Positions 7,385-14,424 of a DNA stretch of 19,538 nucleotides are shown here, piece after piece. The DNA lies in NCBI GenBank assembly GCA_019421005.1, contig JAHZGA010000018.1:1-19538 (forward strand), given 5' to 3'. Position 1 is the stretch's first letter, and each line of letters opens with the position of its first letter. The translations under genes and the position numbers were made by a program. This DNA comes from a bacterium. Lineage in GTDB: Bacteria; Bacillota_I; Bacilli_A; RF39; UBA660. The notes below the pieces were generated by a model that was not told the DNA's origin, searched no databases, and was given only the letters and a program-made list of their open reading frames with translations.

Positions 7385-8212
7385 ATGAGTAATATAGAAG
7401 AATATACTGAAAAAAATTTTGAAAGTATAAAACATATTGATGAATATGAAAATGAATTTTGGGAGGCAAGAGAATTACAACAAATACTTGGTTATAAAGA
7501 ATGGAGATATTTTTCAGCGGTTATTGAAAAGGCTCAAGTTGCTTGTTCTCAAAGTAAAAATAATATTAGTTCCCATTTTGGTGTTTACACCAAAATCGTA
7601 CCAGCAGGTAAAACAACAAAGCCTATTATTGATTATAAATTAAGTAGATATGCTTGTTATTTAATAGTTCAAAATGCAAATCCGAAATACGAAGCAGTGG
7701 CTCTTGGGCAAACATATTTTGCAACACAAACGAGAAAAATGGAATTAACTGAAGAGGAATATAATAAATTAAGCGAAGATGAAAAAAGATTGTATCGTAG
7801 AAAGCAAACAAAAGATGGTAATAAAATCTTATATAGAATTGCTAAAGAAAAAGGTGTAAAAAACTTTGATAGATTTACAAATGCAGGTTATAAAGGTCTA
7901 TATAATGGAGAAACAGCTAATGATATTGCTAAAAGAAAGAAATTAAGATACCGTGAAGATATTTTAGATAATATGGGAAGTGCTGAATTAGGAGCTAATA
8001 TATTTAGAATAACACAGACTGAAGCTTTACTCGAAAAACAAGAAATACCTAATGAAAAAATAGCTAATGATACACATTATAAAGTTGGAAGAACAGTAAG
8101 AAAAGCAATAGAAGAGTTAGGTGGAATAATGCCGGAAAATTTGCCAACACCAGAAAAATCAATTAAAGAACTAGAGAAAGTTGAATTACAAAAAATTGCA
8201 AAATATAATTAG
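7385..8212 (+). CDS. dinD: DNA damage-inducible protein D (BRO-N domain)
   Basis: A 275-residue DinD homologue, close to the usual length. The N-terminal BRO-N-type DNA-binding region (about 10-120) includes FWEARELQQILGY, then IIDYKLSRYACYLIVQNANP (81-100) and QTYFATQTRK. A conserved C-terminal part contains ELGANIFRITQTEA and DTHYKVGRTVRKAIEELGG. E. coli DinD is LexA-regulated and reported to inhibit RecA strand exchange; the exact role here is unknown. GGGAGG (7370-7375) precedes the ATG by 9 bases, and the promoter carries a LexA box. Codons for H64-I71 form an inverted repeat (7575-7596) that recurs three times downstream. Two decayed relatives follow, suggesting local duplication. Confidence 0.9.
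   Translation: MSNIEEYTEKNFESIKHIDEYENEFWEARELQQILGYKEWRYFSAVIEKAQVACSQSKNNISSHFGVYTKIVPAGKTTKPIIDYKLSRYACYLIVQNANPKYEAVALGQTYFATQTRKMELTEEEYNKLSEDEKRLYRRKQTKDGNKILYRIAKEKGVKNFDRFTNAGYKGLYNGETANDIAKRKKLRYREDILDNMGSAELGANIFRITQTEALLEKQEIPNEKIANDTHYKVGRTVRKAIEELGGIMPENLPTPEKSIKELEKVELQKIAKYN
7570..7600 (+). repeat. palindromic repeat P1, inside dinD
   Basis: The arms ATTTTGGTGT (7575-7584) and ACACCAAAAT (7587-7596) flank a TT centre, inside a 31-base unit starting TTCCC and ending CGTA. It encodes part of the segment S-H-F-G-V-Y-T-K-I-V. The same unit, with the centre changed to AA, occurs at 8245, 8590 and 9307. Confidence 0.9.
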
Positions 8213-8404
8213 TAATATAAAAAAGTATTGAAAATAAACGATATTTCCCATTTTGGTGTAAACACCAAAATCGTAAAAATTAGTTATATACTAGGTGTTA
8301 ATGGTAAGAATGTGAGTAAATGTACTAGAACCCCAAGAAAAATTTTGGCTTAATACGAAATTCTTTTTTTATGAGTTAATAACTTAAAATATTGCATATA
8401 TTGT
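8069..8404 (+). repeat. dinD tail repeat, unit A
   Basis: Runs from GATACACATT inside the dinD 3' end, through the stop and palindrome P2, to a noncoding tail. It is the parent-like copy of unit B 345 bases downstream. The noncoding tail shares recognisable stretches such as ACTAGGTGTTAATG, AAATGTACTAGAACC and TAATACGAAATTCTTTTTTT. Confidence 0.85.
8245..8275 (+). repeat. palindromic repeat P2, after the dinD stop
   Basis: Same 31-base unit as P1 (TTCCC, 10-bp arms, CGTA) but with AA at the centre instead of TT, which equals P1 with its palindromic core inverted. It begins 32 bases after the dinD stop. It is not followed by a T run, so it does not look like a terminator. Confidence 0.9.
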
Positions 8405-8410
8405 AAAAAA

Positions 8411-8545
8411 GCTGATACACATTATAAAGTTGGAAGAACAGTAAGAAAAACAATAGAAGAGTTAAGTAGAATAATGCTAGAAAATTTGCCAACACCAGAA
8501 AAATCAATTAAAGAACTAGAGAAAGATGAATTACAAAAAAATTGA
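8411..8545 (+). pseudogene. dinD 3'-terminal fragment
   Basis: A stranded copy of the last 45 or so dinD codons, readable as DTHYKVGRTVRKTIEELSRIM and ending ELQKN before a TGA. It has no start or upstream dinD part. It shares derived changes with the second decayed copy (KTIEELS for KAIEELG, one extra A shifting the last codons), so the two come from one lineage distinct from the intact gene. Confidence 0.8.
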
Positions 8546-8589
8546 AAATATAATTAGTAATATAAAAAAGTATTGAAAACAAATGACAT

Positions 8590-8620
8590 TTCCCATTTTG
8601 GTGTAAACACCAAAATCGTA
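8590..8620 (+). repeat. palindromic repeat P3
   Basis: Identical 31-base unit to P2 (TTCCC, 10-bp arms around AA, CGTA), in the same position relative to the degenerate dinD stop. Confidence 0.9.
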
Positions 8621-8679
8621 AAAATTAGTTACATACTAGGTGTTAATGATAAGAGTGTAGGTAAATGTACTAGAACCAC

Positions 8680-8717
8680 AAAAAAAGAATTTTAGCTTAA
8701 TACGAAATTCTTTTTTT
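8680..8717 (+). terminator. possible terminator in the dinD tail repeat
   Basis: A perfect 13-bp inverted repeat, AAAAAAAGAATTT / AAATTCTTTTTTT, with a 12-base loop and seven T in its right arm. The stem has only one G-C pair, so it would be weak. The equivalent site in unit A (right arm 8358-8370) is imperfect on the left arm. Confidence 0.4.
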
Positions 8718-8775
8718 GATTGGTTAATAACTTAAAATGGTACATATATTGTTAGAGAAAAGATAATTAATGTTT

Positions 8776-9262
8776 TTACTAGAATATAGTAAATTATAAA
8801 ATTTCCATAAAGTTATAAACCATGCAATAATTTCATGTGAAACTAGTAATAATAATGTTTTATATCAGTTTCCTGAATTCAGGAAACTGATAGTTGGTGG
8901 TAAAGATAATATTCAAAACGTAGTTGATTATCATCTGTCTAGATATAATTGTTATTTAAATAGTACAAAATGCAAATCCTAGAAAAAAATCAGTAGCATT
9001 AGTTCAAGTTTATTTTGTAATACAAACTAGAAAACAAGAAATTACTGAATTAGGAGCTAATATATTCAGAATAACACAGACTGAAGCTTTACTTGAAAAA
9101 CAAGAAGCACCTAATGAAAAAATAGCAACTGATACACATTATAAAGTTGGAAGAACAGTAAGAAAAACAATAGAAGAGTTAAGTAGAATAATGCTAGAAA
9201 ATTTGCCAACACCAGAAAAATCAATTAAAGAACTAGAGAAAGATGAATTACAAAAAAATTGA
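8776..9262 (+). pseudogene. decayed second dinD copy
   Basis: Readable DinD homology begins LLEYSKL (8776), meets an in-frame TAA at 8797-8799, and continues NFHKVINHAIISCETSNNN...VVDYHLSRYNCYL. One extra A near 8958-8960 then shifts the frame to IVQNANPRKKSVALVQ...QTRKQEITELGANIFRITQTEALLEKQ, ending ELQKN. Relative to dinD, 78 codons between QTRK and ELGANIF are missing; the junction is a CTGAA found at both ends (7749 and 7983) of the corresponding intact segment. No start codon or promoter is seen. The 5' part is clearly diverged from dinD, whereas the 3' part is nearly identical. Confidence 0.88.
8863..8892 (+). repeat. perfect 30-bp palindrome in the decayed dinD copy
   Basis: TATCAGTTTCCTGAA followed immediately by its exact reverse complement. 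It encodes Y-Q-F-P-E-F-R-K-L-I and aligns without gaps to the P1-encoded segment of intact DinD, yet its sequence is unrelated to P1. Confidence 0.92.
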
Positions 9263-9341
9263 AAATATAATTAGTAATATAAAAAAGTATTGAAAACAAA
9301 TGACATTTCCCATTTTGGTGTAAACACCAAAATCGTAAAAA
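9131..9341 (+). repeat. dinD tail repeat, unit C
   Basis: Third copy of the dinD 3' coding tail plus palindrome P4. It is almost identical to the start of unit B, but diverges right after P4, at the sequence leading to the next operon. Confidence 0.85.
9307..9337 (+). repeat. palindromic repeat P4
   Basis: Identical 31-base unit to P2 and P3, located after the stop of the decayed dinD copy. It marks the end of the recognisable repeat region. Confidence 0.9.
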
Positions 9342-9393
9342 AATAAAAATTAATTATATAAAATGTAATATTATTTGCTTTAATAAATATAAA

Positions 9394-9427
9394 ATGACTT
9401 TTTTTTTTTTTTATTTTGATGTATACT
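9394..9427 (+). promoter_or_regulatory. possible promoter of the Tad locus with a 14-T tract
   Basis: TATACT (9422-9427) is a fair -10 at a sensible distance from the start at 9453. The best -35-like hexamer, ATGACT (9394-9399), is 22 bases away, and the gap begins with a homopolymer of 14 T (9399-9412). Spacing is not optimal, so the assignment is weak. Confidence 0.3.
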
Positions 9428-9452
9428 ATTAATAGAATAGAGGGGTGTAGCT

Positions 9453-11024
9453 ATGATATTAAAAAAACCATATGCTTTTTTAATTAGACACTTTAAACTT
9501 ATTCATATAATAATGGTTATATTATTAGGTTATTTAATATATAAAACAAATTTAATCTTAAATTTTTTAAATCAATATATGAGTACAAAAGAGTTAGTAA
9601 CTGGTCGTAGTTTAGTTGACCCTCTTTTTAGTGTATATATATATATTTCATTAGGTATTATTATCCTAATGTCAGTTTTTATATTTATATTATTAACAGT
9701 TAAGAAAAAACCAATTACATTTTATTTTTTAAATATAATTACTTGTTTAGGGTTAATAGCAATATATATATTTGTTCAAAATGTTATAGGTATAATGGAA
9801 AAAGAAGTAGTTTCCTTACAAATGATTAGGTTAATAAGAGATTTATTAACAATAGCAGTTTTATTTGAAACTTCAAGTTTCCTTATTAATTTTATTAGAG
9901 GTATAGGATTTAATATTAAAAAATTTAATTTTGAAGATGAATATCGTGAATTAAATATTGAGACTAAAGATAGTGAAGAATTTGAATTAGAATTTAATGT
10001 TGATACCTCTAAATTTAAAAGAAATTGGTATCGTTGGAAAAGACATTTTAAATATGCTTATAAAGAACATAAATTTTTAATTAATATGGGTATATTATTA
10101 TTTATTTTATTTTTATCATTTTTTATTTCTTTTTTATTAGGACTATTTGATAAAGAATATGAAGAAAAAATATTATTTACTACTAATAATTATATAATGG
10201 GAATTAATAATAGTTATGTTGTTACTAAAGATTATAAAGATAACAAAATAAATGATACTTCTAAATTTATTATTTTAAAATTAAGTGTTAAAAATAGATA
10301 TAATTTTGATACAACATTCAACAGTGCATCTTCTGGTTTAGTAATTAATGATAATACTTATTATCATCAAACAAAATATTTAGAAGCCTTTAAAGATCTT
10401 GGTGAAGTTTATAATAATCAAGAATTTAGTAATGAAAGTAAAAATTATATATTAGTTTATGAAGTACCACTATCACTAGAACTTAAAAATTGTTATTTTA
10501 CTTATAAAGATTTTAATGAAAAAAGAAGTTTTAATGTTAAATTAAATATTAATGATTTAGAAGAAAAAACATCTTTAGTAGAAGCATCTTTAGGACAACC
10601 TTTAGAAATAGATAATATTTTTAAAGCTAAAATAATTATAGATCAATTTGAAATGGCTAATAACTTTAAATTTAATTATAACTATTGTGTTTCTAATGAA
10701 GAATGTTATAATTCAACAGAATATTTATATCCTACTTTAAAAGGACATTATGATAAAGCATTATTAAAAATATCAGGCTCATTAGAATTTGATAATTCTA
10801 TTGAAAAAATTAGTAGTTTATATGGAATGATTAATTATTTTGGTTATATTGAATATGAAAAAAATCAAGAATTTAAACGTCAAAATAATTTAACTTTAGT
10901 TAAACCTAATAATGTTAAAGTAAATGAATATTATTTTGAAATAAATAGGGATATTTTAAATTCTAGTCAAGTTAATTTAGTATTTAAAATAAGGAATGTT
11001 ATTTATAAATATAAATTGAGGTGA
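9453..11024 (+). CDS. polytopic membrane protein with large extracytoplasmic domain
   Basis: I do not recognise this 523-residue protein. Hydrophobic helices fall at about 16-36, 60-83, 90-110, 128-150 and 208-231, with an acidic then Arg/Trp/Lys-rich loop (160-206) before the last. The remaining 290 residues are hydrophilic, rich in Asn, Tyr and beta-type sequence, and most likely lie outside the membrane. It is the first gene of the pilus locus and ends 3 bases before the next start, so it is probably a pilus-associated membrane component. AGAGGGGTG (9439-9447) supports ATG 9453. A possible promoter with a T tract precedes it. Confidence 0.82.
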   Translation: MILKKPYAFLIRHFKLIHIIMVILLGYLIYKTNLILNFLNQYMSTKELVTGRSLVDPLFSVYIYISLGIIILMSVFIFILLTVKKKPITFYFLNIITCLGLIAIYIFVQNVIGIMEKEVVSLQMIRLIRDLLTIAVLFETSSFLINFIRGIGFNIKKFNFEDEYRELNIETKDSEEFELEFNVDTSKFKRNWYRWKRHFKYAYKEHKFLINMGILLFILFLSFFISFLLGLFDKEYEEKILFTTNNYIMGINNSYVVTKDYKDNKINDTSKFIILKLSVKNRYNFDTTFNSASSGLVINDNTYYHQTKYLEAFKDLGEVYNNQEFSNESKNYILVYEVPLSLELKNCYFTYKDFNEKRSFNVKLNINDLEEKTSLVEASLGQPLEIDNIFKAKIIIDQFEMANNFKFNYNYCVSNEECYNSTEYLYPTLKGHYDKALLKISGSLEFDNSIEKISSLYGMINYFGYIEYEKNQEFKRQNNLTLVKPNNVKVNEYYFEINRDILNSSQVNLVFKIRNVIYKYKLR

Positions 11025-11027
11025 AAC

Positions 11028-11675
11028 ATGAAAAAGTTTTTATGGTTATTACTATTAATTCCATTTAACATTAAAGCTGTTAATTGTGATTATAGTGATA
11101 TTGCTAGGTATCAGGCCCTAGCGTCTAATATTAATTTTAATTATGATTATGTTGAAGGAGATAATATTACCTTTAATATAATTGTTACCAATTTATCAGA
11201 TGATTTATATATTTATGATAGAACTACTGGTAATACATTTTCATCTAGAACAGTTGGCTCTAGTGAAACAATACTTTATGGATATAATCCTGGAAATGAT
11301 TATGGATTTGACATAATTCCTTATGATGAAGCCTGTTATGAAGAAATAATGTTAACTAAATATGTTAATATTCCTTATTATAATCCCTATTATAATGACC
11401 AAGTATGTAATGGATATGAAAACTATAAACTGTGTAGTAAATGGATAAAAATGGATTTAAGTTATGATGACTTTGTTAATAAAGTAAATGAATATAAAAA
11501 AAAATCTAGTAAACCAAATGTCAAAGAAGATGACATTGATTATACAAATGATGTTTTAAATAAAATAATTGTTGGTTTTTTAGATAATTATGTTATAATA
11601 TTAATATCAATAATAATAATCTGTGGAGTAGGAATTGTGATTTTATCTAAAAAAGGTAGATTTGATTTGAGATGA
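11028..11675 (+). CDS. exported protein with C-terminal membrane anchor
   Basis: A 215-residue protein of unknown function. A signal peptide (residues 1-17, cleavage probably IKA|VNC) is followed by a Tyr/Asn-rich beta-type extracellular region with four cysteines (including DEAC and VCNGYENYKLC). A C-terminal helix at about 186-205 precedes a short basic tail, KKGRFDLR. This topology (outside domain, single anchor, basic cytoplasmic end) is typical of Gram-positive surface proteins lacking an LPXTG motif. GAGGTGA (11018-11024), which includes the upstream stop codon, serves as its ribosome site. Its place in the pilus locus suggests an assembly or surface role. Confidence 0.82.
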   Translation: MKKFLWLLLLIPFNIKAVNCDYSDIARYQALASNINFNYDYVEGDNITFNIIVTNLSDDLYIYDRTTGNTFSSRTVGSSETILYGYNPGNDYGFDIIPYDEACYEEIMLTKYVNIPYYNPYYNDQVCNGYENYKLCSKWIKMDLSYDDFVNKVNEYKKKSSKPNVKEDDIDYTNDVLNKIIVGFLDNYVIILISIIIICGVGIVILSKKGRFDLR

Positions 11676-11684
11676 GGTGATGGA

Positions 11685-13940
11685 GTGAAAAAAAAATTAT
11701 TTATAATAGGAGGTATATTAGTATCTTTATTATATATAAGTGATGTTAAGGCTGGAGTTTGTGATCAAACGACAGTTGTTTCTAGTGAGGCAAAATCTGA
11801 AGAGTATACTTTTTGGTCAGTTTCTTATCAAAAACTTGATAATGGGAAAATATTCAATAGTGATAGTGGTTTGTCCTCAAATAATGGATATGAAATTAAG
11901 ATAAAAAGGCCCGATCCAAGTAAGGTTGGTTTATCAAAAATAACAGCAGTAGTAATTGATAAAGTAGAAGAATTCTCTATGTCTCCACAAAATAGTGCAA
12001 TAGATTATAAAAAAGCATTTGCTTCCTTGGATGTTGAAAAAAATGGTATTATTACTTGTGGTGTTAATGAAGTCGGAAAACCATTTGAAAAGTGTAAAGG
12101 CAATGATTGGTGCAATTATTTTTGCAAAAAAATGTCAGATGATCCTGATATGAAATTGGCGTCCGTTGAAAATCAAGGTGATACAGTGTTTTATAGATAC
12201 AATGCAAAGTGGAATGACTGTGACGCTGGGAAAGCAACAGTTGTAGATACAGATGATTGTAAAGTATATAAAATATTAACTGGTAAAGATGCAGATTACA
12301 CAATTGCGAATGATGAAAATCAAGCTAGAACTTCTATACAAGCAAGGGCGTATTCACTTTTTACCGCTACTGTAAAGGCCCAATCAACAGTTGTTAACCT
12401 TGTTGATGACGATGATAATTTAAGTGATAAAATTAACATTACTATAACAGGTCCTGCTCCAAATAAAGATTATACTGTTCCTTATACTTTTGTATCTGGA
12501 ACCTATGGCATTACGGGCTCACTACATAATATTGAATTGTTTACTGTGACTAAAAATAATGGTCAAATTACTATGCAACAATCTGATGTGGTTGGCGCGA
12601 TGAGTGAAGGACACGTTTCTTCAACAGTTTCAACTCCTGTAAAAATAACATATCATTATGTAGGAGAAAAAAGTGAAGAGGTGAAACAATGTTGGTCAGA
12701 AGATAAAACATCAAAGCCAAAAAATGGAACTTGTAGCCCAGCATCAATTGAAAAAAGTGATAGTAAATCGTGTGTTTGTAAAGAAGGAGGTAAAAATGTA
12801 GAAAAATTTCATTATACTCCGATAACATCTAAATATACTACAAGTAAGGAAAACAATTATTGCTATAAAACATGCAAAAAAAACACTTTTAAATTAGTTG
12901 GACCTACTACAAATTATGCTGAAAAACTTGCCGGAAGAAATTTTGATTGGCCAATAAGCGTAATATACGATATAGATTGTAGTGTTATGATTGATGTTGA
13001 TAAATATAATGCAGATGGTGGAGACTTAAATTCAAGAGCAAAGAAACAAATGACAGAATGTATGGATCTAAAAAATTTTGATGAATACAATAGTAAAGCT
13101 ACTGTTTATATTAAGAATTACAAATATGGCGCCACTACATATAATACAGTTTATTTAGACAGTCCAGGTACTAGTGAAATCAAAGTAACTTATTATGATA
13201 AAGATGGAAATGAAATAGCAGTTAAAAACCCTAATAAAATAAGTGGCGGAATTATTAAGGAAATAAACTTTACAAGAAATGGAAATTATGAATATAGTAC
13301 TGAAAAATTTAAATGTATACAAAAAGGTAGTGGAATTGCTGTCAGTGCGAAAGGTAAATGTCAAGGTATCCTAACAACTAACCCTTATCCTATACATTAT
13401 ACAGAAACTAATGGAAGTACCAGAGATATAGAAACTGTATTAAAAATAGGCAAAACTACTGCTAGCCATACATGTAGTATTAAAATTAAAAACGAACTTT
13501 TTGGATTTGAATGTATTGACAAATATTGTGGTAGTCGTAGCAAGGAAGAAGGAATTGATTTACTATTTAGACCAATATCACTTGCTCAACCATTTCCGGG
13601 GAAAGATGGAAAGACAAGAACAGCTGGTGAAAATTGGCGAGGTAGTCCAGAAAAAAATAGCGATAATCTAATTGAAAATTACATTACAAGTAAACAAGAT
13701 ATATATTCTAAAGAACCAATTTACACAATCAATTTAAGTAGTAGCACCATTAAAGCTATTAGAGATTATAATAAAGATAATGCCTATAATGATTTTAGTA
13801 TGAAATGTGATGAAGATGGGAAAAATTGTATAAACAATAAATTCTTGACTAATGAAGAAATATTTAATAGCAATAATTATGGTGGAAAGTGTGCTGGAGT
13901 TTCAAAAGCTAATTTTGAAAAATGTCGTGATACTGAATAA
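11685..13940 (+). CDS. large secreted cysteine-rich protein, candidate pilus-associated adhesin
   Basis: A 751-residue protein I cannot assign to a family. The signal peptide MKKKLFIIGGILVSLLYISDVKA predicts cleavage before GVCDQ. The mature part has 24 cysteines, in clusters such as CKGNDWCNYFC, SCVC and YCYKTC, and is otherwise Thr/Ser/Asn/Lys-rich beta-type sequence. No C-terminal anchor, LPXTG or membrane helix is visible, so it is released or held by partners. The start is GTG 11685, 4 bases after GAGGTGA. The next gene is 24 bases away. Position and size would fit a tip adhesin or other extracellular partner of the Tad pilus, which is inference. Confidence 0.8.
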   Translation: MKKKLFIIGGILVSLLYISDVKAGVCDQTTVVSSEAKSEEYTFWSVSYQKLDNGKIFNSDSGLSSNNGYEIKIKRPDPSKVGLSKITAVVIDKVEEFSMSPQNSAIDYKKAFASLDVEKNGIITCGVNEVGKPFEKCKGNDWCNYFCKKMSDDPDMKLASVENQGDTVFYRYNAKWNDCDAGKATVVDTDDCKVYKILTGKDADYTIANDENQARTSIQARAYSLFTATVKAQSTVVNLVDDDDNLSDKINITITGPAPNKDYTVPYTFVSGTYGITGSLHNIELFTVTKNNGQITMQQSDVVGAMSEGHVSSTVSTPVKITYHYVGEKSEEVKQCWSEDKTSKPKNGTCSPASIEKSDSKSCVCKEGGKNVEKFHYTPITSKYTTSKENNYCYKTCKKNTFKLVGPTTNYAEKLAGRNFDWPISVIYDIDCSVMIDVDKYNADGGDLNSRAKKQMTECMDLKNFDEYNSKATVYIKNYKYGATTYNTVYLDSPGTSEIKVTYYDKDGNEIAVKNPNKISGGIIKEINFTRNGNYEYSTEKFKCIQKGSGIAVSAKGKCQGILTTNPYPIHYTETNGSTRDIETVLKIGKTTASHTCSIKIKNELFGFECIDKYCGSRSKEEGIDLLFRPISLAQPFPGKDGKTRTAGENWRGSPEKNSDNLIENYITSKQDIYSKEPIYTINLSSSTIKAIRDYNKDNAYNDFSMKCDEDGKNCINNKFLTNEEIFNSNNYGGKCAGVSKANFEKCRDTE

Positions 13941-13964
13941 AAATAGTTTTAGTGAGGTGAAAAA

Positions 13965-14387
13965 GTGAGAGAATCGTTTTGGGGTGTCTTTATTTTAGGA
14001 ACAGGTGTTGTCCTATTGTCTGTTATATATTTGTTTCATTCGTTAACCAATACAGATGAGCATAATTATAACTTACTTAAAGAAACAACAGAGTCTGCTA
14101 TGTTTGATGCTTTAGATTTAGCAGCCTATCGTAAAGACGGGACAATAAGAATAGATCGAGAAAAATTTGTTGAAAACTTTATTAGAAGATTTGCAGATAA
14201 TGCCAATTTAGCACGAGATTATCAAATTGATATATACGATGTAAATGAAGAGCCTCCTAAAGTTAGTTTAAAAGTATCTAGCCGTTTATCTAGAACTGGT
14301 GATAGCGTAAGAGAGGGAAGTAGTGGACAGATAGTTGAATTTGATATTTCAAACAAGCTAGATGCTATTTTGGAAACACCATATTAG
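13965..14387 (+). CDS. small bitopic membrane protein of the pilus locus
   Basis: A 140-residue protein with one N-terminal helix (about 6-26) directly after a short MRESFWG start, then an extracytoplasmic region. That region has a helical part (DEHNYNLLKETTESAMFDALDLAAYR) and a charged beta-type C-terminus. The overall form resembles TadE/TadG-like minor pseudopilins, but I see no clear family motif and no Glu at +5 of a prepilin site. It starts at GTG 13965, 4 bases after GAGGTGA (13954-13960). It contains no cysteine, unlike its neighbours. It precedes cpaB by 37 bases. Confidence 0.8.
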   Translation: MRESFWGVFILGTGVVLLSVIYLFHSLTNTDEHNYNLLKETTESAMFDALDLAAYRKDGTIRIDREKFVENFIRRFADNANLARDYQIDIYDVNEEPPKVSLKVSSRLSRTGDSVREGSSGQIVEFDISNKLDAILETPY

Positions 14388-14424
14388 TTGGAATAATAAA
14401 AGAAAGAAAAGGAGATTAAAATAA

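Larger units (their letters stand above)
8414..8751 (+). repeat. dinD tail repeat, unit B
   Basis: Copy of unit A covering the dinD 3' coding tail, palindrome P3 and the noncoding tail. Its first roughly 205 bases are almost identical to unit C; its later part aligns only to unit A. Confidence 0.85.

Noticed and set aside
8245..8275. Palindrome P2 as the dinD terminator
   Set aside because: The hairpin is followed by CGTAAAAATTAG, not a T run, and the same sequence exists inside the coding region.
7570..9337. CRISPR array
   Set aside because: Four palindromic copies are spaced irregularly (675, 345 and 717 bases) with dinD sequence between them, not short unique spacers, and no cas genes are present.
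7385..9341. Insertion sequence or prophage
   Set aside because: No transposase, integrase or phage structural gene is visible and no target-site duplication could be defined; the repeats are explained by dinD copies.
8213..9452. Structured RNA or tRNA gene in the gene-free stretch
   Set aside because: No cloverleaf or known riboswitch core was seen; the stretch is accounted for by dinD remnants, tail repeats and a T-tract leader.
9634..9646. TA microsatellite inside the first pilus-locus gene as a phase-variable switch
   Set aside because: Only about six units, encoding an ordinary VYIYIS helix segment; too short to claim slippage without read data.
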